From: SIG622 sp045604705
Lineage (GTDB): Bacteria > Bacillota > Clostridia > Oscillospirales > CAG-382
Assembly: GCA_045604705.1 (NCBI GenBank)
Contig: JAZUOO010000037.1
Span: 1 to 56,412 of the forward strand
Length of the DNA: 56,412 nt
Direction of reading: 5' to 3'
In this document: in pieces, positions 18,131 through 28,100 of the stretch
How positions within the stretch are numbered: position 1 is the first letter of the stretch
Layout: every line of letters starts with the position of its first letter
Notes under the pieces: generated by a model
Told to the model about the DNA's origin: nothing
The model's input: the letters and a program-made list of their open reading frames with translations, nothing else
Databases searched by the model: none
Translations under genes and position numbers: made by a program

Positions 18131-18159
18131 ATTATACCATGTATTTTTTAATTTTTCAA
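18131..18159 (-). promoter_or_regulatory. rnpB promoter
   Basis: On the minus strand TTGAAA, 17 bases, TATAAT; the expected start point coincides with the 5' end of helix P1. Confidence 0.85.
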
Positions 18160-18208
18160 GTACTTTTTAATTTTTGAACGCAAGGAACGCATGACTTCCT
18201 TATTCTTA

Positions 18209-18237
18209 TTGACAAACAGCGGGTTTCGAGGTATAAT
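18209..18237 (+). promoter_or_regulatory. Perfect consensus promoter of tsaE
   Basis: TTGACA and TATAAT with a 17-base spacer. It gives a leader of about 70 bases before tsaE. It is divergent from the rnpB promoter, with about 50 bases between the two -35 boxes. Confidence 0.88.
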
Positions 18238-18314
18238 ATTTATCAACGAGCGAGATCGGCGGCTGTGAATTGCTTCCTGTGTACCCGCAATACCGTTCTG
18301 AAAGGATTTTGTTT

Positions 18315-18749
18315 ATGACAAAAGAAACATATATCTCCCACTCCCCCGAGGAAACCGAGGAAATCGCAAGAAACCTTGCAAAAAAACTGAAATCAGGCGA
18401 CTTTATTGCCTTTTTCGGCGGTCTGGGTATGGGAAAAACCAACTTTGTAAGAGGACTTGCTTCGGTGCTCTGTCCCGATGTCAGAGTCACAAGCCCTACC
18501 TTTGCTCTTGTCAACGAGTATGTCGGAAATCTGAATATATATCATTTTGATATGTACCGCATCACCGACAGCGATGACCTTTATTCCACAGGCTTCTATG
18601 AATATCTTGAACGTCCCGGTATAGTTGCCGCCGAGTGGTGCGAGATGATTCCCGAGGATTTGCCAGGGCACAGGTATAATGTTACCTTTGAGAGGATCTC
18701 CGAGAGTGAAAGACGGATAACCGTTGAGGAAGTCGGGGAGTTAAGCTGA
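18315..18749 (+). CDS. tsaE: tRNA t6A synthesis ATPase TsaE
   Basis: A 144-residue P-loop ATPase (YjeE family) needed with TsaB, TsaC and TsaD for threonylcarbamoyl-adenosine at position 37 of ANN-decoding tRNAs. The Walker A is GGLGMGKT, followed by SPTFALVNEY and the family stretch YHFDMYRI; the EWCEMIPEDLP stretch is also typical. The start at 18315 is taken because AAAGG precedes it and the protein then aligns with the usual family beginning; an upstream ATG at 18270 lacks a site. tsaB and tsaD, often its neighbours, are not here. Confidence 0.93.
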   Translation: MTKETYISHSPEETEEIARNLAKKLKSGDFIAFFGGLGMGKTNFVRGLASVLCPDVRVTSPTFALVNEYVGNLNIYHFDMYRITDSDDLYSTGFYEYLERPGIVAAEWCEMIPEDLPGHRYNVTFERISESERRITVEEVGELS

Positions 18750-18855
18750 AGAAGCTTTTATAGAAGTGTAGTCGGTGTTGCGGGTTTTGAAAAGGACATC
18801 TCGACAAAAAGCAAAACAAGGCACAGCCGTGCCGACATACATATACCAAAAAATC

Positions 18856-18883
18856 ACGGACGGTCAAAGGATCGCCCGTTTTT
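18856..18883 (+). terminator. Terminator after tsaE
   Basis: ACGGACGGTC pairs imperfectly with GATCGCCCGT, followed by TTTTTG. A separate GGCAC...GTGCC hairpin is at 18820-18833. Confidence 0.5.
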
Positions 18884-18884
18884 G

Positions 18885-19682
18885 TTATGTATCCCCTTGT
18901 GAGCCGTTTTCAGAGAACTGCTTTCTGTACCTCAGGGGCGAGATGCCGACATGGGCTTTAAAGACACGGCTGAATAACAGTGCATCATCATAGCCGACAG
19001 ACTTGGCAACCTCCGTTACCGACAGACGGCGAATCTGCAAAAGCTCCTTGGCACGTCTTATCTTCGTGTCGATAATGTATTTCTTCGGCGACGTGCCCGT
19101 ATACTCATAAAATATGTTCCTGAGATACGCCCTTGAAAGGAACAGGGAGGATGCCACATCCTCGGCGGTGATACGGTTCTGGATGTTGTTCTGTATAAAT
19201 TTCTTCGCTTGCTCGGCGTACCGCTCACGGCGGGATAATTTGCTGTTTTCACTTTTGACGTTCAGATGCTCGGAAAGTATAATTTTGATAAGTCCCTCCG
19301 AGTGCATTTCATTATTGGTGACATATACTCCGTCCGTAAGATACTCATGGGCAAATTTCAGTATCTTTTCTTCCCAGTCAAAATCGAATATACAAGAGTT
19401 CCTTTTAAGTCCGACCGAGTCCAGAAGCTCAAGCACCTTTTCGTGATCTCCCGTCATTCTTATCCAGAAATATGTCCACGGATCCTCGGGATCGGGGTAG
19501 TAGTTGTAGCTGTTGTTCCTCAGGCACACGAAGCCCTGCCCTGCTCCCAGCTGTACACCGTCAAGCCAGCCCTTGCCGGATACTATGTAGTGTATTGATG
19601 ACTTTGAATGCACTATGTTCACGGGCTTTTTATCGGGCAGACACTTTTCAAGCTCTGCACGTTCTATACATATATCTGCCAT
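18885..19682 (-). CDS. AraC-family transcriptional regulator
   Basis: A 265-residue regulator: an N-terminal cupin-like sugar-sensing part (residues 20-140, with IHYIVSGKGWLDG) and a C-terminal pair of helix-turn-helix motifs (ITAEDVASSLFLSRAYLRNIF and LSVTEVAKSVGYDDALLFSRVFK, ending GISPLRYRK). TAAGGAGG lies 7 bases before the ATG. It is divergent from the beta-helix gene at 19821 with a 138-bp shared control region, so it is the obvious candidate activator of the polysaccharide run 19821-34230 in response to a sugar. The ligand is unknown. Confidence 0.9.
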   Translation of the reverse strand: MADICIERAELEKCLPDKKPVNIVHSKSSIHYIVSGKGWLDGVQLGAGQGFVCLRNNSYNYYPDPEDPWTYFWIRMTGDHEKVLELLDSVGLKRNSCIFDFDWEEKILKFAHEYLTDGVYVTNNEMHSEGLIKIILSEHLNVKSENSKLSRRERYAEQAKKFIQNNIQNRITAEDVASSLFLSRAYLRNIFYEYTGTSPKKYIIDTKIRRAKELLQIRRLSVTEVAKSVGYDDALLFSRVFKAHVGISPLRYRKQFSENGSQGDT

Positions 19683-19755
19683 GTTATCGCCTCCTTATAG
19701 TACGATTTTACCATATAAATACTACGAAAATATACTGTTATTTTGTAAATTCTTA

Positions 19756-19764
19756 TGCTATAAT
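19756..19764 (+). promoter_or_regulatory. Extended -10 promoter of the polysaccharide run
   Basis: TGC-TATAAT with only a weak -35 (TGTTAT, 17 bases upstream), 56 bases before the first gene. A weak -35 is what is expected for an AraC-activated promoter. Confidence 0.6.
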
Positions 19765-19820
19765 CGGAATACGGAATAAGATTTCAAAAATATGACTGTA
19801 AAAAGTCAGGAGTAAATCCC

Positions 19821-22220
19821 ATGGAAAAAACACCTCAAACGCTCAGGGTTGCGGCAAATATCCAATATCTGCTCGCCCCCCCCGATAATTATGCCCCGAA
19901 AAGCTATAAGTTCACAGGTTGGCGTGATGTAAGCTCAGGGGAGCTATACCAAAGCGGTGATATTTTTATCTCCGACAGCGACGCAACACTTCTTGCAACA
20001 TGGCAGGACATAAGAGAATACCCCGAAAGCCTTTCGCTTTCCGTTTACGCATACAACGATGGATTTGTACGGCATAAAAAATCGGCAGAGCTTTCAAAAG
20101 AAATATATAATAGTGCCGAATGTCTGAGGGTAGTACCGCTTCCGGCATCCGAAGCAATGGACGATACCGTTAACCTTGACGGCTACCACTACAGGGGTGC
20201 GGGCATAAATCTTCCTACATATAAATATGCGGCACTTATTCTTCACTGTGATAACAAGGAAAGTAACGTAAACCCCATGTTAACCTTTGCCGCAAATTCA
20301 GGCAAGATACTAAAGAGCTCGGTTGAGGTTTTCGGCGAAAAGAATGAGATTTCAAAGGATTGGACGGCATACGTCTTCGACCTCTCAGAAATTTCCGATG
20401 CCCTTGGCGATGCATGGGACTATAACATAAATCAGATATATATACACCCTTACGGCAAAAGAAATATTTCGGAAATATCCGAAAATGACACGGTTTATAT
20501 CGCAAAGCTGATGTTTTTCGCATATAATCCTTGTATAGGGATAGAAACGCAAAAGCTCTCCGACATCTTCAAAAATGAATCAGACCTGTCAAGGGCACTG
20601 GCCGAAAACGGCATAACAAAGGATTTTGAGGACACGGAAATATCATATATAACCGCAAACGGAAGTTTTGTATCGCTTCTTGCCGATACCGCTACTCTCT
20701 GTAACAAAGCCTTAAAAGCGGACACGGAGGCCGGCGAAAAGTATCTTTGTGAGCTTGACGAGCGTTGCCGTGAGAGAATCGCACAAATAAGAAGCACCGA
20801 AACGTCGGTAAACATTACCGGTACAACATACTACGTTTCAAACGACGGCAATGATGACAACGACGGACTTTCCGAAAATACTCCATGGAAAACCATAGAT
20901 AAGGTCAACACCGCAGAGCTGAAGCACGGCGATGGAGTATTATTCAAACGAGGCGATTTGTGGAGGGGTGTATTCCTCAAAGCGAAAGCAGGTGTAACCT
21001 ACTCCGCATACGGTAAAAACGATGACGGTGCAGTCGGGGAAAAACCAAAGCTCTACGGCTCTCCCGAAAACGGTGCGGATGCATCGAAGTGGTCACTTTA
21101 TCACGAGGATGCACAAAGCGGTAAAAAAATATGGGTATACGACAAGGAGCTTTCCGATATTGGACTTATGGTCTTTAATGACGGTGAGGCTTATACAACA
21201 AAGGCAATCCCCTCATTTATTGACGGAAAATTCGTATTGAGAGATAATCCCGATGAGGACTTCGATATAATAGAGCACCTTTGTGAGGATTTAATGCTGT
21301 TCTCGGAGGTAATTCCCGCAGGAGTCTGGGTAAGCGGCAGAAAAGGCAAGCTGTATTTGCGATGCGACAAAGGCAATCCCGGTGAGCTTTACCATAGTAT
21401 AGAATTCAACACAAGACCTCAGATAATCGAGCTTGGCTCAAATCCCGATGTCACATTTGACAATCTCTGCATAAAGCATTCAGGCTCAATAGCAATACAC
21501 GCATGGGATGCCTCGGAAAAGGTCACAAGACTTGTGAAAAATTTCACCGTCACAAACTGTGAGATAGGCTGGATAGGCGGCGGAATTCAATGCTACAGCG
21601 CAAGCGGCGTAAACAAGGGCAAGGTCATAAGGCTTGGCAACGGAGTGGAAATATACGGCGGCTGTGACGGTTATGTGATTGACAACTGCTATATATATCA
21701 GTGCTACGATGCGGGCTTCACGGTTCAGTGTGGTTCGAGCAGTCCCCAAAGTTTTGGCTGTATGAAAAATGCCGAATTCAGAAACAACATAGTCGACTAT
21801 TGCATATACGGCACGGAATTATGGAACGGTAACACAGTAGGTCGCGAGGGCAGAGTCGGAAAGAGTATAAGAGTTATCGGAAACATCATAAGATACTGCG
21901 GAGAGGGCTTTGGAAAGCAAAGATACAACCTTGGCAACGCCACCGCAATTATGGGCTTCCACCACGAAAATGTGTTCATGGACTACGAGGTATGCGGCAA
22001 TGTGTTTGCAAAAAGCACAGACAAGCTCCTTAATACGTCAAGCGAATACGTTGAAACGCTCCCGAGGATGCAGGGCAACACATATGTTCAGAGCCTTGGC
22101 GGGAAGCTGGGATTCTTCGGAGTCGGCAAGGGTGACCTTTACGATTACGATATGACGGCAAAAGCCACGATAGAAAACATATTCGGCGATAAAGACGCCA
22201 CGGTTTATTATGTCAAATAA
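19821..22220 (+). CDS. Leaderless right-handed beta-helix protein
   Basis: A 799-residue protein without a signal peptide; CAGGAG precedes the ATG, and no alternative start exists back to the in-frame TAA at 19761. Residues 25-65 resemble part of a Listeria-Bacteroides repeat (YKFTGWRDVSSGELYQSGD). Residues 90-235 are a beta-sandwich-like module shared with the repeats of the protein at 25142. From about residue 333 (TYYVSNDGNDDNDGLSENTPW) to the end it is a pectate-lyase-like parallel beta-helix, clearly paralogous to the last 460 residues of that protein. Such helices bind or cleave acidic polysaccharides. Without a leader it would stay in the cytosol or is a 5'-truncated secreted protein. 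No catalytic residues can be named with confidence. Confidence 0.82.
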   Translation: MEKTPQTLRVAANIQYLLAPPDNYAPKSYKFTGWRDVSSGELYQSGDIFISDSDATLLATWQDIREYPESLSLSVYAYNDGFVRHKKSAELSKEIYNSAECLRVVPLPASEAMDDTVNLDGYHYRGAGINLPTYKYAALILHCDNKESNVNPMLTFAANSGKILKSSVEVFGEKNEISKDWTAYVFDLSEISDALGDAWDYNINQIYIHPYGKRNISEISENDTVYIAKLMFFAYNPCIGIETQKLSDIFKNESDLSRALAENGITKDFEDTEISYITANGSFVSLLADTATLCNKALKADTEAGEKYLCELDERCRERIAQIRSTETSVNITGTTYYVSNDGNDDNDGLSENTPWKTIDKVNTAELKHGDGVLFKRGDLWRGVFLKAKAGVTYSAYGKNDDGAVGEKPKLYGSPENGADASKWSLYHEDAQSGKKIWVYDKELSDIGLMVFNDGEAYTTKAIPSFIDGKFVLRDNPDEDFDIIEHLCEDLMLFSEVIPAGVWVSGRKGKLYLRCDKGNPGELYHSIEFNTRPQIIELGSNPDVTFDNLCIKHSGSIAIHAWDASEKVTRLVKNFTVTNCEIGWIGGGIQCYSASGVNKGKVIRLGNGVEIYGGCDGYVIDNCYIYQCYDAGFTVQCGSSSPQSFGCMKNAEFRNNIVDYCIYGTELWNGNTVGREGRVGKSIRVIGNIIRYCGEGFGKQRYNLGNATAIMGFHHENVFMDYEVCGNVFAKSTDKLLNTSSEYVETLPRMQGNTYVQSLGGKLGFFGVGKGDLYDYDMTAKATIENIFGDKDATVYYVK

Positions 22221-22247
22221 AAAAATAAATATAAAAGGAGAAACACC

Positions 22248-25010
22248 ATGAAAAAGACAAAGCTTTTATCCATCGCAGCGGTATTTGCGATACTCACGGC
22301 AATTTTCTGTGTAACGACATTTGCACAGGAAAACACACTCACACTTTACATTGACCAAAACACAACGGTCGCAGCAGGTGAACAGGACGGAAGTGTGGAA
22401 AAACCCTATTCAACAACAGCGGCGGCACAGACCTATGCGGCAGGCCAGTCAGCGGATACCATCGTATTCTATTTACTCGGAGACTACGACGTGGTACAGG
22501 GCGGTCAGGGCCACATCGGTATCGACGGAAAAACCATAAAGATTACCGCGGCATCAAGCTCTACAGTATTCCAGCTTAATACACTAAGCATTTTTAAGCC
22601 TGCAGTACCAGGAAGCGGTAGTATTGTCTTTGAAAACATTACCATTGGCAAGGGATACGGCGGCAGCGACATTAACCTTAACGGTTACAATCTCACATTC
22701 GGTGAAAATGTTGAGATTAGCGACCAGAACTTATCTATTAACCAGGCATGGAGTGGCAACATACCTGTTAACAATCAGGTTGTAGACATCAAGGACACAG
22801 GCTGGAAAGTAATAAATGTTAATATCGCTAACGATAGTGGTGGTACCATCACGGGAACATCAACCGTAAAGGTAAGCGGTGATGTAACCGCTCAGTCACT
22901 GGGTTTAACTAAAAGTACCAATTTCAACGGAACTCAGAACTATATAATCGGCGCTACCGTCAGAGATCTTTATTTGGGCGCTAAGTCAGCACAGAAGGGT
23001 AAGCGTTACGTTCAGGTAAATGCCGGCGGTGTTATGGACGGTTACACAACAGGTGATGCAACAGGACTTACAGTAAACGATTTTTCCGGCGTTAATATTA
23101 TTGAAATCAACGGCGGTGTCTTTAACAGTACCGGAAGCGGCACTGAGGGTGGAAGTAACAAAACCGAACCTTCTAACTTCAAGAAGATTAACGTAAACCC
23201 GAACAATCCCGAAGCATGGGCAAACGTAACAAGAGTTGTAATTTTCAACGACAACAAGCTCACTGATGTGGCAGTTACAGATACAGCTGCAATCGTTCTC
23301 CGTGTTGCAGCGGGCGGTCATGCAACAGCAGTTACAACAGAACCCACAGAGGCAAATGGATGGGACTGCGAGCTTCTCGGCTTTGAAATCGCACTTCCCA
23401 CAGGTATGGAATATGTATACATCGACAGCGAGCTTGCAGAAGAAGACGCAAACGGTCGTTACGTTATTGATGAAGCAGGCGAACACACAGTAACATTCGG
23501 CCGCAAATATACAGTAACATTCGGCGAAGATTCTACACAGTACGCTCCCGGCACAGTTATCACACTTCCCGCAGCTCCCGCACATGATAACGCAGATGAC
23601 TACACATTCCAGTGGTCTGACGGTGAGAACACATATGCTGCAGGTGCACAGTATACTGTAAACGGTGATGTAACATTCGCAGAAGTTTGGACAGCTAAGG
23701 AATATACAGTAATATTCAAGAACGGTGAAGAAACTGTTTCCGAAGCTACTCTTGCATACGGTGTCGAAATCACAGCTCCCGCAGATCCTACAGCTCCTGA
23801 AGGTCAGGTCTTTGACGGCTGGTACAACGGCGAGACAAAGTTTGTAGAGGGCACAACAGTTACAGGTGCAGTAACATATGTTGCAAGATTCTGCTATACC
23901 GTAACATTCGGCGAAGCTACTACAAACTACGCTCCCGGCGCAGTTATCACACTTCCCGCAGCTCCCGCACATGACAACGCAGAGCACTACACATTCAAGT
24001 GGTCTGACGGCACAACAACATATGATGCAGGTGCAGAATATACTGTAAACGCAAGCGTAACATTCACAGAAGTTTGGACAGCTAAGAACTATACCGTTAA
24101 GTTTATGAACGGTGAGACCCCTGTTTCCGAAGAATCTCTCGCATATGACAGCGTAATCACAGCTCCCGAAGCTCCTGAAGTTGCAGGTATGAGCTTTGAA
24201 GGCTGGTTCAACGGTGATGTAGAGTTTGTCGAGGGCACAAAAGTTACAGGTGATGTAACATATGTTGCAAAATTCGGTGCTGTAAAGTATGCTATTACTG
24301 TTGTCGCAGATCTCGCAGCGGGTGGTACAGTTACCGGTGCAGGTCAGTACGAATACGATGCAGAAGTAACTCTTACTGCAACAGCTAATTTCGGTTATGC
24401 TTTTGACGGCTGGTATGTAGGTGAAGACAAGGTAAGCGACGTTGCAGAATACACAATTACAGTAACAGAAGCAAAGGAATATACCGCAAAGTTCGTAGTG
24501 GCAGCTGTTGAAATCGAGGGCTCCCTTGTTCTTGCAGGAGAAGGCACATACTACGACGTTATGTATGATGCTGACGGTAACGTAGTAACCGAAGAAGGCG
24601 CTGATTACGTTTACACATACAACAATGCAGCTAAGATTACCGTTTACGACGGCGACGAAGAGATTGTATTTGAAGGAACAGAAGAAGACGAATTCAAATT
24701 CGATGCAGTGCTCGGCACATACAGAGTTGAAATCGTAAAGAACGGCTATCTTACCTTTGACGAAGAAATCGAAATCGTGACAGGCAACGAGCTTTCTGAA
24801 ATCGTGCTTATCCCCGGCGACATCAAGGCTGATTATGATGCTGATTGCGGCGACGGCGTAATTGACATTGACGACTTTATCAGAGTTCTTCGTGGATTCT
24901 CCGAAGAATCAAGTGACAGACTCCGTCATGCAGTTGATATTGATGAAGACGGATCAGTTAATGTAACTGACCTCGCATACATCAAGACTGCAATGAGTGA
25001 AAATGAATAA
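22248..25010 (+). CDS. Secreted repeat protein with C-terminal dockerin-like domain
   Basis: A 920-residue protein with a signal peptide (residues 1-26, cleavage after TTFA). Residues 28-380 are beta-rich, repetitive and possibly a short beta-helix. Residues 410-770 hold Listeria-Bacteroides/InlB-B type repeats (GWYNGETKFVEGTTVTGAVTYVA and similar), then a carboxypeptidase-regulatory-like stretch (GSLVLAGEGTYY...). The last 65 residues form a type I dockerin-like pair of calcium loops (DGVIDIDDFIRVLRGF and DIDEDGSVNVTDLAYIKTAM). Dockerins attach proteins to cohesin scaffolds. AAAGGAG lies before the ATG; the gap to the previous gene is 27 bases, so they are co-transcribed. There is no enzyme domain that I recognise. 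Confidence 0.85.
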   Translation: MKKTKLLSIAAVFAILTAIFCVTTFAQENTLTLYIDQNTTVAAGEQDGSVEKPYSTTAAAQTYAAGQSADTIVFYLLGDYDVVQGGQGHIGIDGKTIKITAASSSTVFQLNTLSIFKPAVPGSGSIVFENITIGKGYGGSDINLNGYNLTFGENVEISDQNLSINQAWSGNIPVNNQVVDIKDTGWKVINVNIANDSGGTITGTSTVKVSGDVTAQSLGLTKSTNFNGTQNYIIGATVRDLYLGAKSAQKGKRYVQVNAGGVMDGYTTGDATGLTVNDFSGVNIIEINGGVFNSTGSGTEGGSNKTEPSNFKKINVNPNNPEAWANVTRVVIFNDNKLTDVAVTDTAAIVLRVAAGGHATAVTTEPTEANGWDCELLGFEIALPTGMEYVYIDSELAEEDANGRYVIDEAGEHTVTFGRKYTVTFGEDSTQYAPGTVITLPAAPAHDNADDYTFQWSDGENTYAAGAQYTVNGDVTFAEVWTAKEYTVIFKNGEETVSEATLAYGVEITAPADPTAPEGQVFDGWYNGETKFVEGTTVTGAVTYVARFCYTVTFGEATTNYAPGAVITLPAAPAHDNAEHYTFKWSDGTTTYDAGAEYTVNASVTFTEVWTAKNYTVKFMNGETPVSEESLAYDSVITAPEAPEVAGMSFEGWFNGDVEFVEGTKVTGDVTYVAKFGAVKYAITVVADLAAGGTVTGAGQYEYDAEVTLTATANFGYAFDGWYVGEDKVSDVAEYTITVTEAKEYTAKFVVAAVEIEGSLVLAGEGTYYDVMYDADGNVVTEEGADYVYTYNNAAKITVYDGDEEIVFEGTEEDEFKFDAVLGTYRVEIVKNGYLTFDEEIEIVTGNELSEIVLIPGDIKADYDADCGDGVIDIDDFIRVLRGFSEESSDRLRHAVDIDEDGSVNVTDLAYIKTAMSENE
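23507..24280 (+). repeat. Two 387-bp tandem repeats inside the dockerin gene
   Basis: Two consecutive 129-residue units (about 23507-23893 and 23894-24280) are very similar at the DNA level, for example ACGCTCCCGGC(A/G)CAGTTATC and GCAGCTCCCGCACATGA in both. Such exact repeats allow copy-number change by slippage or recombination. Confidence 0.85.
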
Positions 25011-25032
25011 TAAATAATTAGGTAGATTTTGG

Positions 25033-25097
25033 GGGAGCGGTGACGGCATCTGATTGATGTTGGGTGTGATGCATGGTGCATCTTTGTCATCGCTCCC
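25033..25097. other. Long hairpin between the dockerin and S-layer genes
   Basis: GGGAGCGGTGAC pairs with GTCATCGCTCCC (12 bp, one G-T pair) and encloses an inner GATGCAT...GTGCATC hairpin. No T-tract follows, but AGTATAAT lies 5 bases downstream. It may be an mRNA stability or processing structure that changes the ratio of the flanking genes. Confidence 0.6.
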
Positions 25098-25141
25098 TAT
25101 AGTATAATTAGGCCACCCAGAACACAAGAAAGGAACAGAAT

Positions 25142-28100
25142 ATGACTACTAGAAAATTCCTTCAAAAAACAATGACAGCTCTCCTGGCATTAATGATGCT
25201 GCTGTCATCAATGTCATTCGTGTCATATGCACAGGAAGAGGTTGTAAGTAATCTTGTTATTGATTACAGCCTTATTTCAAGTGGCGTTGTAAGTAACAGA
25301 AAGACCGCAAAGGTTATAAAGAATTTTGAGTTTGATGGCGTAAACACCGTTTTTATTTCACCGACTCACGACACGGCTGAATCCGACATGATAACACTTG
25401 ACTCAGCAACAGTTGCTGTTGAGGCAATGAATATCGACCTTACAAAGTATAAGTATGTCGGTGTTGAATATTACTATGAAACCCGAGATCCCGTGAAAGC
25501 CTACATGACTCTTGCGTTTATGAAAAGCGGTGGAAAGCTTATAAAATCTCAGTATGTAAACGCAATGGGCAGACTCACTGCAAATCAGTGGGCAACGGCA
25601 TATTTTGATATGTCAAAGTATACCAAGGACAACCTTAACGAGGATGGCGTATTTAAGCAGTTCCAGCTCTCCCCCTTTGGCTATACGGATATGTCTAAGG
25701 TTGCGATTGACGACGTTATGTATGTCTCCAAGATGACCTTCTATGTGGAAAAGCCCGAGGGTATGGACGAGGAGATAAAGGAACAGAACTCGATTAAGAT
25801 TGAAGTTCCCGAGGGAGATTACGTTATCCCCTTTGCGGATATAACCAGTGGTCCTGTTAGTGGTAGACAAACGGCTAATGTTGATAAAAATGCAAATGTC
25901 GACGGAGTGGACTGTGTTCTTATCACTCCTACTCACGCTACTGCACAGTCAACCGAACTTAAACTTGACTCTGCAACCACAAACGTGGAAAATTTTGGCA
26001 TTGACCTTGAGGGTTATGAATACATTGGAATAAGATACAAATACGAAAGTGAAAACCCTGTTGATTCGTATATGAATCTTGATTTGCTCCCCAACGGCGG
26101 AAAGCTCAAGGCTACAAAGTACCAGGATGCAGCGACAAAGCTGAAAGTAGGCGAGTGGACAACGGCATATTTTGAGATGGCAAAGTATACCAATAACAAC
26201 CTTAACGAGGAAGGTGTATTCAAGCAGTACCACCTTTATCCCTTCGGCATGATTCCGATTGATACAATTTCGGCGGGTGACCGTATGTACATTCAGAGCA
26301 TGACCTTCTACCGTACTCTTCCCGACGAACTCGAAGCGGCTATTGCACAGGAAATAGAAAACAGATACAGAACGGAAAACGGCGACTTCAGAATTCCGTT
26401 CAGCGAAGTCACAGGCGGTCCTGTAAGCAACCGTAAAACCGCAAACGTAGTTAAGAACGCAACCGTTGACGGCAGAAACGTAGCAATGATTACTCCCACC
26501 CACGAAACAGCAACGTCAAATTATATTGCGATTGACTCCGCGACAACTGTGCTTGAGGGAATGAACATTGATATTACAGAATATAAGTATCTGGGACTTG
26601 ACTACAAATATATAAGTGATGCTCCTGTTGCGTCTCCGATGTACATAGAGCTTCTCAAAAATGGTGGTAAGCTCATAAAGTCAAAGGGTCAGAACACACC
26701 CGAAAATCTCAAGGTAAATGAATGGGCGACTGCTCTTTATGATATGTCACTATTTTTTACTGTGGAAACTCTAAATGATAATCTCAATGAAGACGGCGTA
26801 TTCAAGCAGTACCATCTGTATCCTTTCGGATATACGGAAATGTCACTTATTTCCCCGAACGATATAATGTACATCGAAGATATTACATTCTATAAGGAAA
26901 TGCCCGATCTCAGCGGCAATGCAGGCGGTGGCAATACGGACGACGAACCCACGGTTGACCTTTCAAAGTATCCTGATGCCGTTTCCGCAATGATGACAGA
27001 GTATTATGACGGAATAGTAAGTAAAAAGACAACAGCGGAAATCACTGAAACCGTAATTGACGGTGTGGATTGTATAATGGTAACTCCCACACCCGCAGTA
27101 GCAAACAGCGATTATGTTATGGTTGACGGCTACAGATATTCAACCGCAAAGTTTGATCTTTCTGTATATAAGCACGCAGCACTTCTCTATAAATACGAGT
27201 CTGATAAGCCCATTGAAAATACAAAGCTTTATATGACTCTCGCAAAGAATGACGGCACAACCCTTACAAGTGACATAAGTAAATTCAGTAACGAAAACCT
27301 TGTCCATGGCGAGTGGAGTATTGCAACCTTCGACTTTGAGGCTCTCATCAACGCAACTCTCAACACCAAGGGTGCGGACCACAACCTTGAACAGATTTAT
27401 ATCTACCCCTACGGTCAGACAAATGCAAAGAGCTTAACAGCAAACGACAAGGCATACATCGCAAGTGTAATGTTCTTCAAGGATAAGCCTGATATAACCG
27501 TAAATAAGAGCTATATGACAGGCTATGAGGACTCTACATTCAGACCCTCAAACAGAATGACAAGAGCACAGGCGTGTACGGTAGTTGCAAGACTCAGTGC
27601 AGGCTCCGATGAAAGTGTTCCCGCATTCACATCATCAAGATATACCGATATTACTGGCAGCGAATGGTATGCAAAATACATATCCTACTGTGAAGCAATG
27701 GGATACCTTGATTCCTTTACAGGTGCGACATTCAATCCCGACAGCGATATTACAAGAGCTGAATTTGTTTCTCTCGTTTTCGCAATGGGACTTACAAGTA
27801 AGGCACAGAATGCAGTAACATTTAACGATGTTTCCCAAAGCCATGCAAGATATGCCGACATCACTGCAGCAGCAGCGGATGGACTTGTAAACGGCTATCT
27901 CAACGCTGACGGTACATATTCCTTTATGCCTGACAACCCCATAACAAGAGCAGAGGTTGTAAAGGTTATCAACACCGCAACAAAGCGTAACACCGTAATT
28001 GAAAATATCTCCTCCGATGTTCCCATGCTCTTCCCGGACGTTGACAAATCCTACTGGGCGTATGCGGAAATAGCACAGGCATCTCTTAACCACACACAGC

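Noticed and set aside
22986..23987. 333-codon open frame on the minus strand, cysteine-rich
   Set aside because: It lies antisense to the dockerin gene, arises from the repeated GCA/ACA codon usage there, and has no ribosome binding site or protein family character.
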